A stretch of DNA of 33,006 nucleotides from Chloroflexota bacterium (GTDB taxonomy: Bacteria; Chloroflexota; Anaerolineae; UBA4142): contig JACRPR010000050.1 in assembly GCA_016223105.1 (NCBI GenBank), positions 1-33,006 of the forward strand, given 5' to 3'. This document shows, one piece after another, positions 14,141 through 23,000 of the stretch. Every line of letters starts with the position of its first letter. Within the stretch, counting starts at the first letter, position 1. The position numbers were made by a program, and so were the translations under genes. The notes below the pieces were generated by a model. The model was not told the origin of the DNA and searched no databases. It worked only from the letters and a program-made list of their open reading frames with translations.

Positions 14141-15280
14141 CTAGTCGACTCCCAACTGCCGATAGATCGCCAGCGTTTGTTCCGCGATCCGTTCGTGCGT
14201 GAACAGCGCCAACACGCGCGCGCGCCCGCGCGCGCTCAACTCGGCGCGCGCGCCCGGATCGTCGCGCACGCGCGCGAGGTGATCGCGCAATGCGTTGATG
14301 GCGCCTTCGGGAAAAATCAAACCCGCGTCGCCGATCACTTCCGGGATCGCGCCGGAATTTGCGCCGATCACCGGCACGCCGCAACTCATCGCTTGCGCGA
14401 GCACAAGCCCAAATTGCTCGCGCCATTGCGGCGTTGTACGCGACGGCAAAACCAGGACATCGAGCGCGTTCAAAAAATCGGCGACGCGCGCATGCGGCAC
14501 CGCCGGTTGAAACGTTACGCGCATCGCGACGCCAAGTTCATCTGCGCGGCGCGCGAGATCATCGCGCAACGCGCCACTGCCGACAAAAAGCAAATGGCAA
14601 TCGTCCGGCATTTGCGCGAACGCGCGCAACAAATCCAGGCATCCTTTTTCCGGCGCGAGTCGTCCGACGAAACCGATCACATAGCGCGCGTGAATGTTCA
14701 ATGTGGCACGCAGTGCCGCGCCAGTGCGCGGTGCGAATTGTTCCGCATCCACACCGACGTTCGGAAGCACGGCGAGCGGACCGCGATAATTTTTTTGACG
14801 AGCCACCTGCGCGGCATCCGCGCTGCCGACGAGCAAATAATCGAGATGCGGCAATTCGATGCGTTCTAAAAAATCGCGGAGCGCGGGCGGGCAATAAAAT
14901 AAATTTTCCCATGTAAACGCGATCAACTTGACGCGACGAAGCAAAAATTTGAGCGCGACAAATTGCAATAACACGAGACTGCCCGGCTCTTGCTCGACGT
15001 GCAAAATCTCCGGCTGAAAAGTTTGGATTGCGCGCCACAACGCGCGCAGATGATACGAAAACGCAAACACGCGACCATTGTTGCGAATCGGAATCGGAAA
15101 AAACGTTACCGCGCGATGTTCCGGCGTCGGTTGAAAAACATAGCGTCCAAACGATTCGTGTTCCCATACGCTTGGCACAACTAGCCCAATCGAATAACCA
15201 GGATGCTGGGCTAGCCGCGCGAGTTTTTGGCGGCTGTCTCCGGCGATGTACGATTGCCCGACAAAAAGCACGCGCGTCAT
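14141..15280 (-). CDS. GT4 glycosyltransferase with altered E-x7-E motif
   Basis: This 379-residue GT-B enzyme opens with the short Rossmann start [12 protein letters not shown]. The middle holds EILHVEQEP and LIAFTWEN, a signature shared with a GT4 subset in glycan clusters. The donor domain has VIGFVGRLAPEKGCLDLLRAF, then REQFGLVLAQAMSCGVPVIGA. The canonical second Glu of E-x7-E is Gln here (GAG...CAA). The rest of the fold is intact, so the enzyme is probably active but may be altered in donor positioning. ATG 15280 overlaps the upstream TGA (ATGA). The long in-frame extension beyond 15280 lies inside the neighbour and is rejected. Confidence 0.87.
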   Translation of the reverse strand: MTRVLFVGQSYIAGDSRQKLARLAQHPGYSIGLVVPSVWEHESFGRYVFQPTPEHRAVTFFPIPIRNNGRVFAFSYHLRALWRAIQTFQPEILHVEQEPGSLVLLQFVALKFLLRRVKLIAFTWENLFYCPPALRDFLERIELPHLDYLLVGSADAAQVARQKNYRGPLAVLPNVGVDAEQFAPRTGAALRATLNIHARYVIGFVGRLAPEKGCLDLLRAFAQMPDDCHLLFVGSGALRDDLARRADELGVAMRVTFQPAVPHARVADFLNALDVLVLPSRTTPQWREQFGLVLAQAMSCGVPVIGANSGAIPEVIGDAGLIFPEGAINALRDHLARVRDDPGARAELSARGRARVLALFTHERIAEQTLAIYRQLGVD

Positions 15281-16161
15281 CGCAAACCTTGCCAAGCGAC
15301 GCGCGCGAGTTCGATCTGGGCGCGGCGCGCGCGTGGTGCGACGATCAAACGCAAACCCACGCCGAGCAAATGAATAAACGCGCGCGCGCGCCGGCTCGCG
15401 CGCCCGAAATGTTTTTCGTGAAAATATAAATTTGCTTCCAACACGCGCGCGAGTCGGTGAGCTTGAAACATTTGCTTGCCCGCGGCGTTTTCGTGATGAA
15501 TGATTTTCGCTTCGGGAACAAGAAAAATTTGCCAACCCAATTGGCGCGCGCGATAACACACGTCCCAATCTTCGCCGTACATAAATTCCGCCTCAGCAAA
15601 ACCGGCGACCGCGTCCAAGCATTCGCGCCGGAAAAAGAGCGCGGCACCCATCAACCAATCCACGCGACGCGGCGCGCCGATTGGCGCGCGCCACACGCCA
15701 CGCTTGAAGCGCGCGGCGAGCGCGTCACTAAATAAAAGTAGGCGCGCCGCTTCGCGCGCGAGCGTCGGATCGGAAAACGCGGAAGCCAGATGCGCGCCAG
15801 TCGGCGTGACTTGCGCGGGCGCGATGATCCCGGCGCGCGGATATTGCGCGCACGCGTCGCGCAACGGCGCGAGCGTCGTCGGCGTCAATTCCGTGTCCGC
15901 GTTCAGCGCGAAAATAAATCGCGCGGTTGTGGCGCGCAAGCCCTGATTCATCCCGCGCGCAAAACCGCGATTGTCCGGGTTCGCGATCAAACGCGCGCCG
16001 GGAAATTGCGCGCGCACGCGCGCGGCGGAATCATCCGGCGAAGCATTGTCCACGACAATCGTTTCCGCGTCCGGCGCGAATCGTTCAATCGAATGCAAAC
16101 ACGCGGCAAGCAAATCGCGCGTGTTGTAATTCAGGATGACGATTGAGATCGGCGCGCTCAT
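15277..16161 (-). CDS. GT2 glycosyltransferase, rhamnosyltransferase-like
   Basis: This 294-residue GT-A enzyme has the GT2 opening [21 protein letters not shown], then [15 protein letters not shown] and [12 protein letters not shown]. The metal-binding DXD is in [10 protein letters not shown]. The acceptor half has [20 protein letters not shown] and [18 protein letters not shown] (the ED catalytic block), then [11 protein letters not shown]. This arrangement is common in rhamnosyl- and similar transferases of O-antigen or exopolysaccharide loci. A basic, hydrophobic C-terminus ([25 protein letters not shown]) suggests membrane association. Both ends overlap neighbours by ATGA. The sugar is inferred only by family resemblance. 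Confidence 0.87.
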   Translation of the reverse strand: MSAPISIVILNYNTRDLLAACLHSIERFAPDAETIVVDNASPDDSAARVRAQFPGARLIANPDNRGFARGMNQGLRATTARFIFALNADTELTPTTLAPLRDACAQYPRAGIIAPAQVTPTGAHLASAFSDPTLAREAARLLLFSDALAARFKRGVWRAPIGAPRRVDWLMGAALFFRRECLDAVAGFAEAEFMYGEDWDVCYRARQLGWQIFLVPEAKIIHHENAAGKQMFQAHRLARVLEANLYFHEKHFGRASRRARAFIHLLGVGLRLIVAPRARRAQIELARVAWQGLR

Positions 16162-16772
16162 TGTTTTTTCCGCGCGGCAAGTTGGATCAACGCGTCTACA
16201 TTCGGCGACATCAGAATCGGCAAATCTTTTTCGATCTCGGCGTCGCTCCATTCCCACCATTTGATTTTCACGAGTTGTGCGATCACCGCATCGGGAAAAC
16301 GCTGACGAATCACGCGCGCGGGATTGCCGCCGACAATCGTGTACGGCGCGACATTTTTCGCGACGAGCGCGCCGGCGGCGATGACCGCGCCATCGCCAAT
16401 CGTTACGCCGGAAAGAATCGTCGCGGCTTGCCCGATCCACACATCGTTGCCGATGATCACATCGCCTTTGGTTTTGGGGTGACCAGGAATGTTGCGCGCG
16501 GCGCGCCACAACGCGGGAAACGGATACGTGGAAATCCATTCGGTATGATGTTCGCCGCCGAGCAAAATCGTAACCTGCTTGGCAATCGAGCAGAACGCGC
16601 CGATTTTCAAGGTCGCGCCTTCACCCGCGTCAATCACGCGGAGCCAGCCGTACGTGCCGCGTCCGATTGCATAACGCGGATAGCGCGCGCGTAACCAAGT
16701 GCCGTCGCCATCGAGCCAGTTTTGAAATTTATCGCGCAACGCAAATATCGTTTTGCGGATCAAGGTTGTCAT
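16158..16772 (-). CDS. Left-handed beta-helix acetyltransferase (CatB/XAT-like)
   Basis: This 204-residue hexapeptide-repeat acyltransferase contains [31 protein letters not shown], where the His of GGEHHTEW is the typical catalytic base loop. It continues [57 protein letters not shown], the classical parallel-helix repeats and closing block of CatB/VatD-type xenobiotic acetyltransferases. In a polysaccharide operon it more probably O-acetylates a sugar from acetyl-CoA than inactivates an antibiotic (inference). The start at ATG 16772 overlaps the preceding TAA by one base (TAATG). Its stop overlaps the next ATG. Confidence 0.88.
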   Translation of the reverse strand: MTTLIRKTIFALRDKFQNWLDGDGTWLRARYPRYAIGRGTYGWLRVIDAGEGATLKIGAFCSIAKQVTILLGGEHHTEWISTYPFPALWRAARNIPGHPKTKGDVIIGNDVWIGQAATILSGVTIGDGAVIAAGALVAKNVAPYTIVGGNPARVIRQRFPDAVIAQLVKIKWWEWSDAEIEKDLPILMSPNVDALIQLAARKKQ

Positions 16773-17422
16773 TATTTTTCCGGTGAAAGGTTCAACAAAA
16801 ATTGCGCCGCAAACCAGGTCGGCGGCAACCACTTTTTCAACGCGGGCGCGCGGTGTAACCAGCGTCCCAGGTTCGGGCTGACGGTGAAATCGCAAGCGTC
16901 CGCGCGCCAACAGCAACGCGCGACGAGCGCGCGCAAACTCGCGCGCGTAAACCAGCGCAGATGCGTCGCGTCCATAATCCCTTCGGGCGTGTAATCCCAG
17001 TGCCCGCGCAACAACATCCAACGGATGCGAAAGTGCGCGACGTTCGGAACCGAAATGAGCAAACGTCCATTCGGCGCGAGCAAATCGTGAAACGCGCGGA
17101 GTGGAATTTCCGGTTCGCGCAAATGTTCCAACACATCGCCGCAGACGATCACATCAAACGATTCGCCGATGCGCGCGAGCAACGCGTCATCTTCCGCACT
17201 CCCGATGATGACACGATCGTATCCCGCGCACTCGCGCGCATATTCGGAATTGATTTCGATGCCGGTGATCGCGCAATCGAATTGCGCGCGCAACACATTG
17301 CCGAGTTGCCCGCGTCCGCATCCCACATCGAGTACGCGGCGATTGCGTCCAACCCAGCGCGCCAGGATCGTCCACGCTGAATTGGCATTGTTCAGATCAA
17401 TCGTCGCCGCGTACCGTTTCAT
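16772..17422 (-). CDS. SAM-dependent methyltransferase
   Basis: This class I methyltransferase of about 216 residues has [21 protein letters not shown] as motif I (about residue 28) and [11 protein letters not shown] as the acidic strand. [17 protein letters not shown] is motif IV, and [21 protein letters not shown] follows. A ThrHisLeu-ArgTrpPhe block ([15 protein letters not shown]) is typical of Methyltransf_23-type enzymes in glycan clusters. It is probably a sugar O-methyltransferase. Of three possible starts, ATG 17422 is preferred because it overlaps the upstream TGA (ATGA) as at other junctions here; ATG 17434 or TTG 17446 would add only a few residues. Confidence 0.85.
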   Translation of the reverse strand: MKRYAATIDLNNANSAWTILARWVGRNRRVLDVGCGRGQLGNVLRAQFDCAITGIEINSEYARECAGYDRVIIGSAEDDALLARIGESFDVIVCGDVLEHLREPEIPLRAFHDLLAPNGRLLISVPNVAHFRIRWMLLRGHWDYTPEGIMDATHLRWFTRASLRALVARCCWRADACDFTVSPNLGRWLHRAPALKKWLPPTWFAAQFLLNLSPEK

Positions 17423-18288
17423 TTGCCGTTCCATTGTCCCAGACAAGTGATCAATCCATCCGCGAGTTTAACAAACACGAGTCGCTTGTCGGACATTGCG
17501 ACCAGGTCGAGCGGCAAGGTGAGGACGCGCCGCGCGATTCGCAGAGCGATCTTGAAACGACTAGGATAACCCGCCCCGTGTTTGCTTTCAAAATAATTTC
17601 GTCCGACGCCGCGCACATAACACTGCCGATAAAATCGTCGCCACGCATATTCCTGCGCGTGCATCATCCACGTCGGCACGTAGAGCAATTGGTGACCGCG
17701 TTGGCAAATGCGTAATTTCAAATCGGCATCTTCACCGGCAGGCACCGGAAATTTTTCGTCAAAGCCGTTCACCTGATCCAAGATCGCGCGCCGATACGAC
17801 ATATTCGCCGTGCCGCCCGCCGGACATTCAAACCCGCCCAGGTAGTCATGATCGCCGACCGCATACACCACGCGCCCGATGTAGCGTTCGTACTGCGCGA
17901 AGAGATTTGTCGCGAGCACATCGGCGGGCGCGATCAATCCGCCGCCGACGCCCATCGCGTCGGGATAGCGCGCGTACCCATCCGCCAAACGCGCGAGCCA
18001 ATCGCGCGGCGGAATACAATCGTCATCCGTGAACGCAATGATTTCGCCGGACGATTCGCGAATGCCATAATTGCGCGCGACCGCGGGTCCGTGATTTGTT
18101 TGCGCGAGATAACGCACGCTGGGAAATTCGCGCATAATCAGCGCGCGTGTGCCGTCGGTCGAACCATCGTCAACCACGATGATCTCGTACTCGCGATAAT
18201 CTTGCGCGGCGAGCGCGGTCAACGTTTGCCGCAAGGTCGCCGCGCGATTGAAGGTGGGGATGACCACCGAAAAACGCATCACATTCAT
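17419..18288 (-). CDS. GT2 glycosyltransferase
   Basis: This 289-residue GT-A enzyme starts MNVMRFSVVIPTFNRAATLR, continues YEIIVVDDGSTDGTRAL and has IIAFTDDDCIPPRDWL as the metal-binding DXD. The second half has GGTANMSYRRAILDQVNGFDEKF and PAGEDADLKLRICQRGHQLLY, the ED block expected for inverting family 2 enzymes. WMMHAQEYAWRRFYRQCYVRG lies near the end, before a basic C-terminal helix (FKIALRIARRVLTLPLDLV) likely to touch the membrane. ATG 18288 overlaps the flippase TGA. It would build the repeat unit on the cytosolic face; the sugar is unknown. Confidence 0.88.
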   Translation of the reverse strand: MNVMRFSVVIPTFNRAATLRQTLTALAAQDYREYEIIVVDDGSTDGTRALIMREFPSVRYLAQTNHGPAVARNYGIRESSGEIIAFTDDDCIPPRDWLARLADGYARYPDAMGVGGGLIAPADVLATNLFAQYERYIGRVVYAVGDHDYLGGFECPAGGTANMSYRRAILDQVNGFDEKFPVPAGEDADLKLRICQRGHQLLYVPTWMMHAQEYAWRRFYRQCYVRGVGRNYFESKHGAGYPSRFKIALRIARRVLTLPLDLVAMSDKRLVFVKLADGLITCLGQWNGK

Positions 18289-19727
18289 CCGCGCGCCAAT
18301 TGCGCGAGGTAGCGCGCGCGCGCCACAATCGTTTGCCGACTCGTGAGCCAACTGATCAGCGCGTACAGCGCGATGAACAATCCGCCGCTAACGCCCAGCC
18401 GCATCCATGCCGGGAACGGATCGAGCGCGAGAAATTCGCGCAGTCCAAGAAAAACGAGTAACGCGATCGCGTTATTCAACACCGGTAGTCCGATCGTTTC
18501 CCCAAGATGGATTCTCAGATGCGCGCGCCCAAAGTGCGCGAGAAAAATCGCCGAGATCAAAAACGCGATGCCGACGCTCACCGCGGTTCCCGTCGCGCCA
18601 AAAAACCAGGTCAAGGGCGGCGCTAAAACGATGAGGGCGAGCGCTTGATAAAAGGTCAAACGCGCCAATTGTCCTGGTCTGCCGGTCGCGATGAGCGCGG
18701 ACACCAGCACATCGCGCAACGGGAGGAACACTGCAAACGCCGCAAGCGTTTGTAAAATCGGGATGCTCGGCGACCATTTTTCCCCGTACAAAAATGGCAC
18801 CAGATCTGCCGCCGTAACCAACACCACCAGCGCAAGTGGCGTGGTAAACGTGGTGAGCATCCACAACGCCAGCGCAAATGCTTTTGAAAGCGCGATGAGA
18901 TCATCTTGCAGTTTTGAAAAAGCCGGCAACGTGATGCGCCCGACCGATGCCGAGATCAATACGGTAGACCAAGACGCAGTGCGATAGGCACGGTCATAAA
19001 ATCCGAGCATGGCGGTGCCCGCCAATAAACCGATAATAAAGTTGTCGAATTGGGTTAAGAAAATTGAAGACCCCGCGTAAACAACGCCGTAGCGAATGCC
19101 ATACGTGAGAAACTCACGCGCCAATACGCGATCATACGCGAGACGTGGGCGGCGCGGCGCAACGCGGAGCAACATTCCCAGATTCACGAGTCCACCCAAC
19201 GTCGTCCCGAGCAACAGACTCCACAAGCCCAAACCCAGGATCGCGCCAAAGAGCGTTACGCCGAATTGCGTTACCGCCGCAAGCGTTTGAATGATTGAGA
19301 TCGCGCGGAACGCAACATTTTTTTCGATTGACAATCGAATGGCAGTAGTCAATGGATCGAACAAGCCAAGCGCGCCGAGCGCGCTGAGATAGATCGCTAA
19401 ATCGGCGCGCCCCAATCCAAAAATAATCGCGGCGGCAATTAGCACGGCGACGAACGAAATCACTGCCAAGCCAAAACTAGCCGTGAAAAAGGTGTCGCAA
19501 TGGATCGCGCGCGCGTCCTGGTCGCGCAAAAATTTTTGTTCGAGTTGAAGTTTAACGCGCACATCGGCGAAGACAAAGATCGTGGTCGCTAACGCCATCG
19601 TGCCAAAATCGTTCGGCTGGAGCAAACGCGCCAACACAATGCCGCCGCCAAACCCAATCAAGATATTCAGGAATGTGCCGACGCCGAGAAAAAATGCGCC
19701 ACGCAAAGAACGCGCAGCTAAACTCAT
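18285..19727 (-). CDS. Wzx-like oligosaccharide flippase
   Basis: This 480-residue polytopic membrane protein of the polysaccharide-transport (MATE-like) superfamily would move the lipid-linked oligosaccharide from the inner to the outer membrane face. The N-terminal helix GAFFLGVGTFLNILIGFGG and the block IVLARLLQPNDFGTMALATTIFVFADV are characteristic of Wzx/WzxC proteins. About 12-14 hydrophobic segments are visible (for example LAIYLSALGALGLFDPLTTAI, LWSLLLGTTLGGLVNLGMLL and VTAADLVPFLYGEKWSP). The start is well supported: ATG 19727 has a GAGGAG Shine-Dalgarno about 7 bases upstream on the minus strand. An in-frame longer form would add 12 residues. No Wzy polymerase lies nearby, so the flippase may serve a partial locus or one continued elsewhere. 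Confidence 0.92.
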   Translation of the reverse strand: MSLAARSLRGAFFLGVGTFLNILIGFGGGIVLARLLQPNDFGTMALATTIFVFADVRVKLQLEQKFLRDQDARAIHCDTFFTASFGLAVISFVAVLIAAAIIFGLGRADLAIYLSALGALGLFDPLTTAIRLSIEKNVAFRAISIIQTLAAVTQFGVTLFGAILGLGLWSLLLGTTLGGLVNLGMLLRVAPRRPRLAYDRVLAREFLTYGIRYGVVYAGSSIFLTQFDNFIIGLLAGTAMLGFYDRAYRTASWSTVLISASVGRITLPAFSKLQDDLIALSKAFALALWMLTTFTTPLALVVLVTAADLVPFLYGEKWSPSIPILQTLAAFAVFLPLRDVLVSALIATGRPGQLARLTFYQALALIVLAPPLTWFFGATGTAVSVGIAFLISAIFLAHFGRAHLRIHLGETIGLPVLNNAIALLVFLGLREFLALDPFPAWMRLGVSGGLFIALYALISWLTSRQTIVARARYLAQLARG

Positions 19728-19812
19728 TGATGCTCCTCGTTTCAGCGCGGGCGGGTTGCCCAACCGCGGGGATGATCGAAAACAAATTTGAACGCGCGGC
19801 TTGACGCATGTT

Positions 19813-21039
19813 TCATGCTAAAACACCCAGCACGGAAAACAATTCGGCAAACCGTTGTTCCCACGTATGCTCACGATGCGCGCGGCGCCACGTTGCTTCG
19901 CGAATGGATTCCAACTTTTGCGGATGGTTGAGCAGGTAATGAATGGTATCATACAGATCATCGGCGGTGCGATAACACATGACCTCGGCGCCAATCGCAA
20001 ACCAGAAAGCAAGTTCCGGATCGAAGGTCGTGAGGTACACTGCGCCGCACATTGGAATTTCAAAATCGCGCGCCTTTAAGCATGTGAGGCGCGCATCCAA
20101 CGATTCGGCATACGGCGAGTGATGCCCGTGTCCAAGCACAATTTGGGAACGATTAATTAATTCGACCAACCGATCGATTGGGACAGACCCGGATGACCAG
20201 CCCGCGCCAAATGTTTGCACCGCGATTCCTTTTGCCGCGAGCGCGCGAACGAGCGCGGCGCGCACGCCATGCTTTTGTCCAAAGAACGCGATCGGGATAT
20301 CGCGCGGCAGATCGAGTCGCCGATAGATCTGCGGATTCGCGCCCATCGGTAAATAGTACGGTCGCGCGCCGAGCAATAAGTACTCTTCGCACGCGGCAAG
20401 TGTGGAAGTGTAGCACAAATCGAAATCGGGCGCGAGTTCGGCGAGCGCGATTTCTTCGCCGTCTATTTTTCCTTTGGACAAACCGGACAGATCGTCCAAG
20501 CCCATCGAGAAGGTCGCGATGCCCAACGCATTGATCGCGCGGAGCGTGGCGCGTTGCAATTCCAATCCGCCGCCGTAATAAAAAAATACATCCACCGGCG
20601 CTTCGGAATGCCACGCGCGCAAATCATCCAGCAACACTTTATTTTGCGCCGTGCGTTGTTGGCGAAACCAGGAATATGGATCGCCGTCGGCGAACGCGTC
20701 CAATTCAAAATGGCGCACGGTTCCGAAATTTTTCAAGACGGCGGGCAAGTTGTCGCCGGTCCATCCGCGCGAACAGTACACGGAAAAAATTCGCAAAACG
20801 CGCGCGGCGGGCGGTTGCAATCGCTTGCGGCTCACGCGCGCGCGAATTTGCGCGCGGATCGCCGCGGGCGCGTAACTGATTTGTCGGGCGCGCGCGCGCG
20901 CGCGAATGTGATTGCGATGCGCGATCACGCGCGCTTCCCACCACGGGTTGCGGATGCGATTGATCCAGGTTTTCGCAACGCGATACATCGGCAGGGCTTG
21001 GGCAATTTTTTTTGCGAACGCAAATCGAATTGGATTCAC
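19813..21039 (-). CDS. CgeB-like glycosyltransferase
   Basis: This 408-residue GT-B-like protein resembles CgeB/Glyco_trans_1_2 proteins. VFFYYGGGLELQRATLRAINALG and IATFSMGLDD sit in the N-terminal domain, and YYLPMGANPQIYRRL separates the halves. The C-terminal half has IPIAFFGQKHGVRAALVRALAAKG and RSQIVLGHGHHSPYAES, with RLTCLKARDFEIPMCGAVYLTT where the donor-site acidic residue (DFEIP) is expected. The N-terminal 70 residues are very Arg/Ala-rich and include an alternating RARARAR stretch encoded by a (CG)8 run. It is a probable glycan-modifying transferase with unknown donor. GTG 21039 overlaps the upstream stop as GTGA. An 85-base gap to the flippase breaks the otherwise tight spacing here. 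Confidence 0.75.
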   Translation of the reverse strand: MNPIRFAFAKKIAQALPMYRVAKTWINRIRNPWWEARVIAHRNHIRARARARQISYAPAAIRAQIRARVSRKRLQPPAARVLRIFSVYCSRGWTGDNLPAVLKNFGTVRHFELDAFADGDPYSWFRQQRTAQNKVLLDDLRAWHSEAPVDVFFYYGGGLELQRATLRAINALGIATFSMGLDDLSGLSKGKIDGEEIALAELAPDFDLCYTSTLAACEEYLLLGARPYYLPMGANPQIYRRLDLPRDIPIAFFGQKHGVRAALVRALAAKGIAVQTFGAGWSSGSVPIDRLVELINRSQIVLGHGHHSPYAESLDARLTCLKARDFEIPMCGAVYLTTFDPELAFWFAIGAEVMCYRTADDLYDTIHYLLNHPQKLESIREATWRRAHREHTWEQRFAELFSVLGVLA

Positions 21040-22124
21040 CGGACCAACCTAACCTGGGTTGACGCGATTACGCGCGCGGATAATCGCCTGCCACGAGCGA
21101 TGAAATGTCGTTCAATCGAATGATGCAACACGGTCGCGAGTGCAATGGTCATGGTGAGCACCCCCACGTAGGACAAGACCGCAACGAGGTCTGGCGCAAA
21201 GATCGCATCCAACCGGCGGATTTGCGGCACCACGGTCCACGCCACGGCAAAGTGCGCCAAGTAGATCGAAAAACTCAATTCACCCAGCCGGCAAAGCCAG
21301 CTACCGTGAACGCGATTTTCGACGATCACCGCCAGACCACAAAATGTGATCCCGGCGAGCAAGGGAGTAACCAGCCAGCCCCACTTGGTATCGAACACGG
21401 CGACGAGCAACAGCGCCGCGGGGAGCGCGGCAATTTTCAGCGTGCGCCGAAAATTCAAGTTGGCGCGAAAGTGATACAGCAAAATTCCCAAAAGAAAAAC
21501 CGGCATTTGATTGAAAAGATTATAAAATGGAAATGAATTATTGCCACCTTCGCCGAGCCGTCCCGTCAAACGCGCGGCGAAAAGCATCAGCAAAAGACCG
21601 GCAAACGCGGGTACCGCGATCAACAGAAAACCGACGCGCCATTTTTTGCTCAATTGAAAAATAAATGGAAAAATCGCGTAGAAGGAAAACTCGGTAGCAA
21701 TTGACCAACCCCCCGGCACGATCGAATTATTCGCGTCGGGATAAAAACCGTGGAGAAATAAAAGATTGGCGAGGACTTTGCTGATGGTGTACTCGGTCGT
21801 TGGTAGGAAGGGCGTTTGCCCGGCAATCCGTTCGGACATTTGCGAAAAAAAATAATAGCCCGCCAGCGCCAAATAATACAGCGGAGCAATTCTAAAAAAG
21901 CGGCGCACCATAAACGCGAGATAGGTCTGGCGATTCAACCGCGCGTGGTCGCTCGCAACTGAGAGCGTAAACGCAGAGACCAGGAAAAACAATTGAACTC
22001 CGAACTGACCAAAATGCGAAAGCGTGGTGAGTAGCCCCGGCGGAAACGACGCGCTGGAATGTACAAACACGACCAGCATAATCGCGATGCCGCGCAGTGC
22101 GTCCACATAGTTGAGACGATTCAC
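21036..22124 (-). CDS. OafA/YrhL-type membrane acyltransferase (acyltransferase family 3)
   Basis: This 362-residue integral membrane O-acyltransferase has the acyltransferase-3 start NYVDALRGIAIMLVVFVHSSASF, with the diagnostic RG and conserved His. YLAFMVRRFFRIAPLYYLALAGYYFF carries the second family block (RRFFRIAPLYY), and SFSIYLAHFAVAWTVVP is the late SxYLxH motif. About ten hydrophobic helices fill the rest. It uses acetyl/acyl-CoA to acylate sugars of surface glycans, so the operon carries two independent acylation enzymes. A GTG at 22124 is the best start for the canonical N-terminus, although no clear Shine-Dalgarno precedes it. The gene follows DUF268 by 58 bases. Confidence 0.9.
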   Translation of the reverse strand: MNRLNYVDALRGIAIMLVVFVHSSASFPPGLLTTLSHFGQFGVQLFFLVSAFTLSVASDHARLNRQTYLAFMVRRFFRIAPLYYLALAGYYFFSQMSERIAGQTPFLPTTEYTISKVLANLLFLHGFYPDANNSIVPGGWSIATEFSFYAIFPFIFQLSKKWRVGFLLIAVPAFAGLLLMLFAARLTGRLGEGGNNSFPFYNLFNQMPVFLLGILLYHFRANLNFRRTLKIAALPAALLLVAVFDTKWGWLVTPLLAGITFCGLAVIVENRVHGSWLCRLGELSFSIYLAHFAVAWTVVPQIRRLDAIFAPDLVAVLSYVGVLTMTIALATVLHHSIERHFIARGRRLSARVIASTQVRLVR

Positions 22125-22182
22125 GGGGCGCGCCTAACCGCGCGCGCCAACGCGCGATTGAAGCAACGTGGCTGTGTCATTT

Positions 22183-22956
22183 TCACTTGGTGAATAAGAA
22201 CATTCCGGTCGCAAGTTCGCGCTCCGCCGCATCTTGCGGCGCGAGACCGGTTTGCAATAATCCGCGCTCATCCACAAGCGCGAAATTGATCAAGCGCAAA
22301 GGGGTGAACATTTCTTCGACCTGGCGCGGCGTGTGCAATCGATGCGCGTCGTAAAACACGCGCGATTCGCCCAGCGGCACTGAAAAATACAATCTGCCGC
22401 GCGGCGCGAGCACACGCGCGAGTTGTTGCGCGGCGCGGCGCGTGCCGAGTGGATCGAGCGCATCCTCGTAGCGCCCCAAGCCGATGTGTTCGGCAACGCT
22501 CAGACACGAGAGCGATTCAATCGAATCGGCGGCGAAGGGCAACGCCGTGATCGTCGCCTGCGTAAATTGCAAATTCTCCAACGGACTGGCACACGGTCGC
22601 ACATCGAGAAAAATTGTTTTCACCTGCGTTGCCAACATCAGCGCGAAAAAAACTTGCGAGCCGACATCCACATGGACGCGCGGCGGGTGCGCCAAAATTC
22701 CTTGCGCCGCCCAAACGCTCTCGAGCATATAGGGCGCGACCGGGTTGGCATCACCAAAATCAGTCAAACACGGGTACAGGTCGAGCAGTTCGATGCGTTC
22801 GGAGGAAAGCCGCCGATACCGCGCGTAATTACGCAGATAGCGCGGCAACGCGCGGAACCACTGAATTGTATGAAACGGATTGTACACCGGCGCAAAGGTG
22901 CGCGCCAGCATTTTACGAAGCCGATAGCCGCGTGAGCGCATTTGCATATTGATCAC
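22183..22956 (-). CDS. DUF268 methyltransferase-like protein
   Basis: This 257-residue protein contains the DUF268 block: VHVDVGSQVFFALMLATQVKTIFLDVRP, a degenerate SAM-binding-like strand, then DSIESLSCLSVAEHIGLGRY and EDALDPLGTRRAAQQLARVL. GRLYFSVPLGESRVFYDAHRLH completes the block. DUF268 has a methyltransferase-like fold; its reaction is unknown. The N-terminal 60 residues (RKMLARTFAPVYNPFHTIQW and RYLRNYARYRR) form a basic, aromatic lead likely to associate with membranes. GTG 22956 is shown; ATG codons at 22947 and 22941 are equally possible starts. Its place in the operon suggests a role in glycan modification or assembly. Confidence 0.85.
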   Translation of the reverse strand: MINMQMRSRGYRLRKMLARTFAPVYNPFHTIQWFRALPRYLRNYARYRRLSSERIELLDLYPCLTDFGDANPVAPYMLESVWAAQGILAHPPRVHVDVGSQVFFALMLATQVKTIFLDVRPCASPLENLQFTQATITALPFAADSIESLSCLSVAEHIGLGRYEDALDPLGTRRAAQQLARVLAPRGRLYFSVPLGESRVFYDAHRLHTPRQVEEMFTPLRLINFALVDERGLLQTGLAPQDAAERELATGMFLFTK

Positions 22957-23000
22957 TCAAATTCAAGATCACGCTTGTGATCCCAATCATCGCGCAGAGA

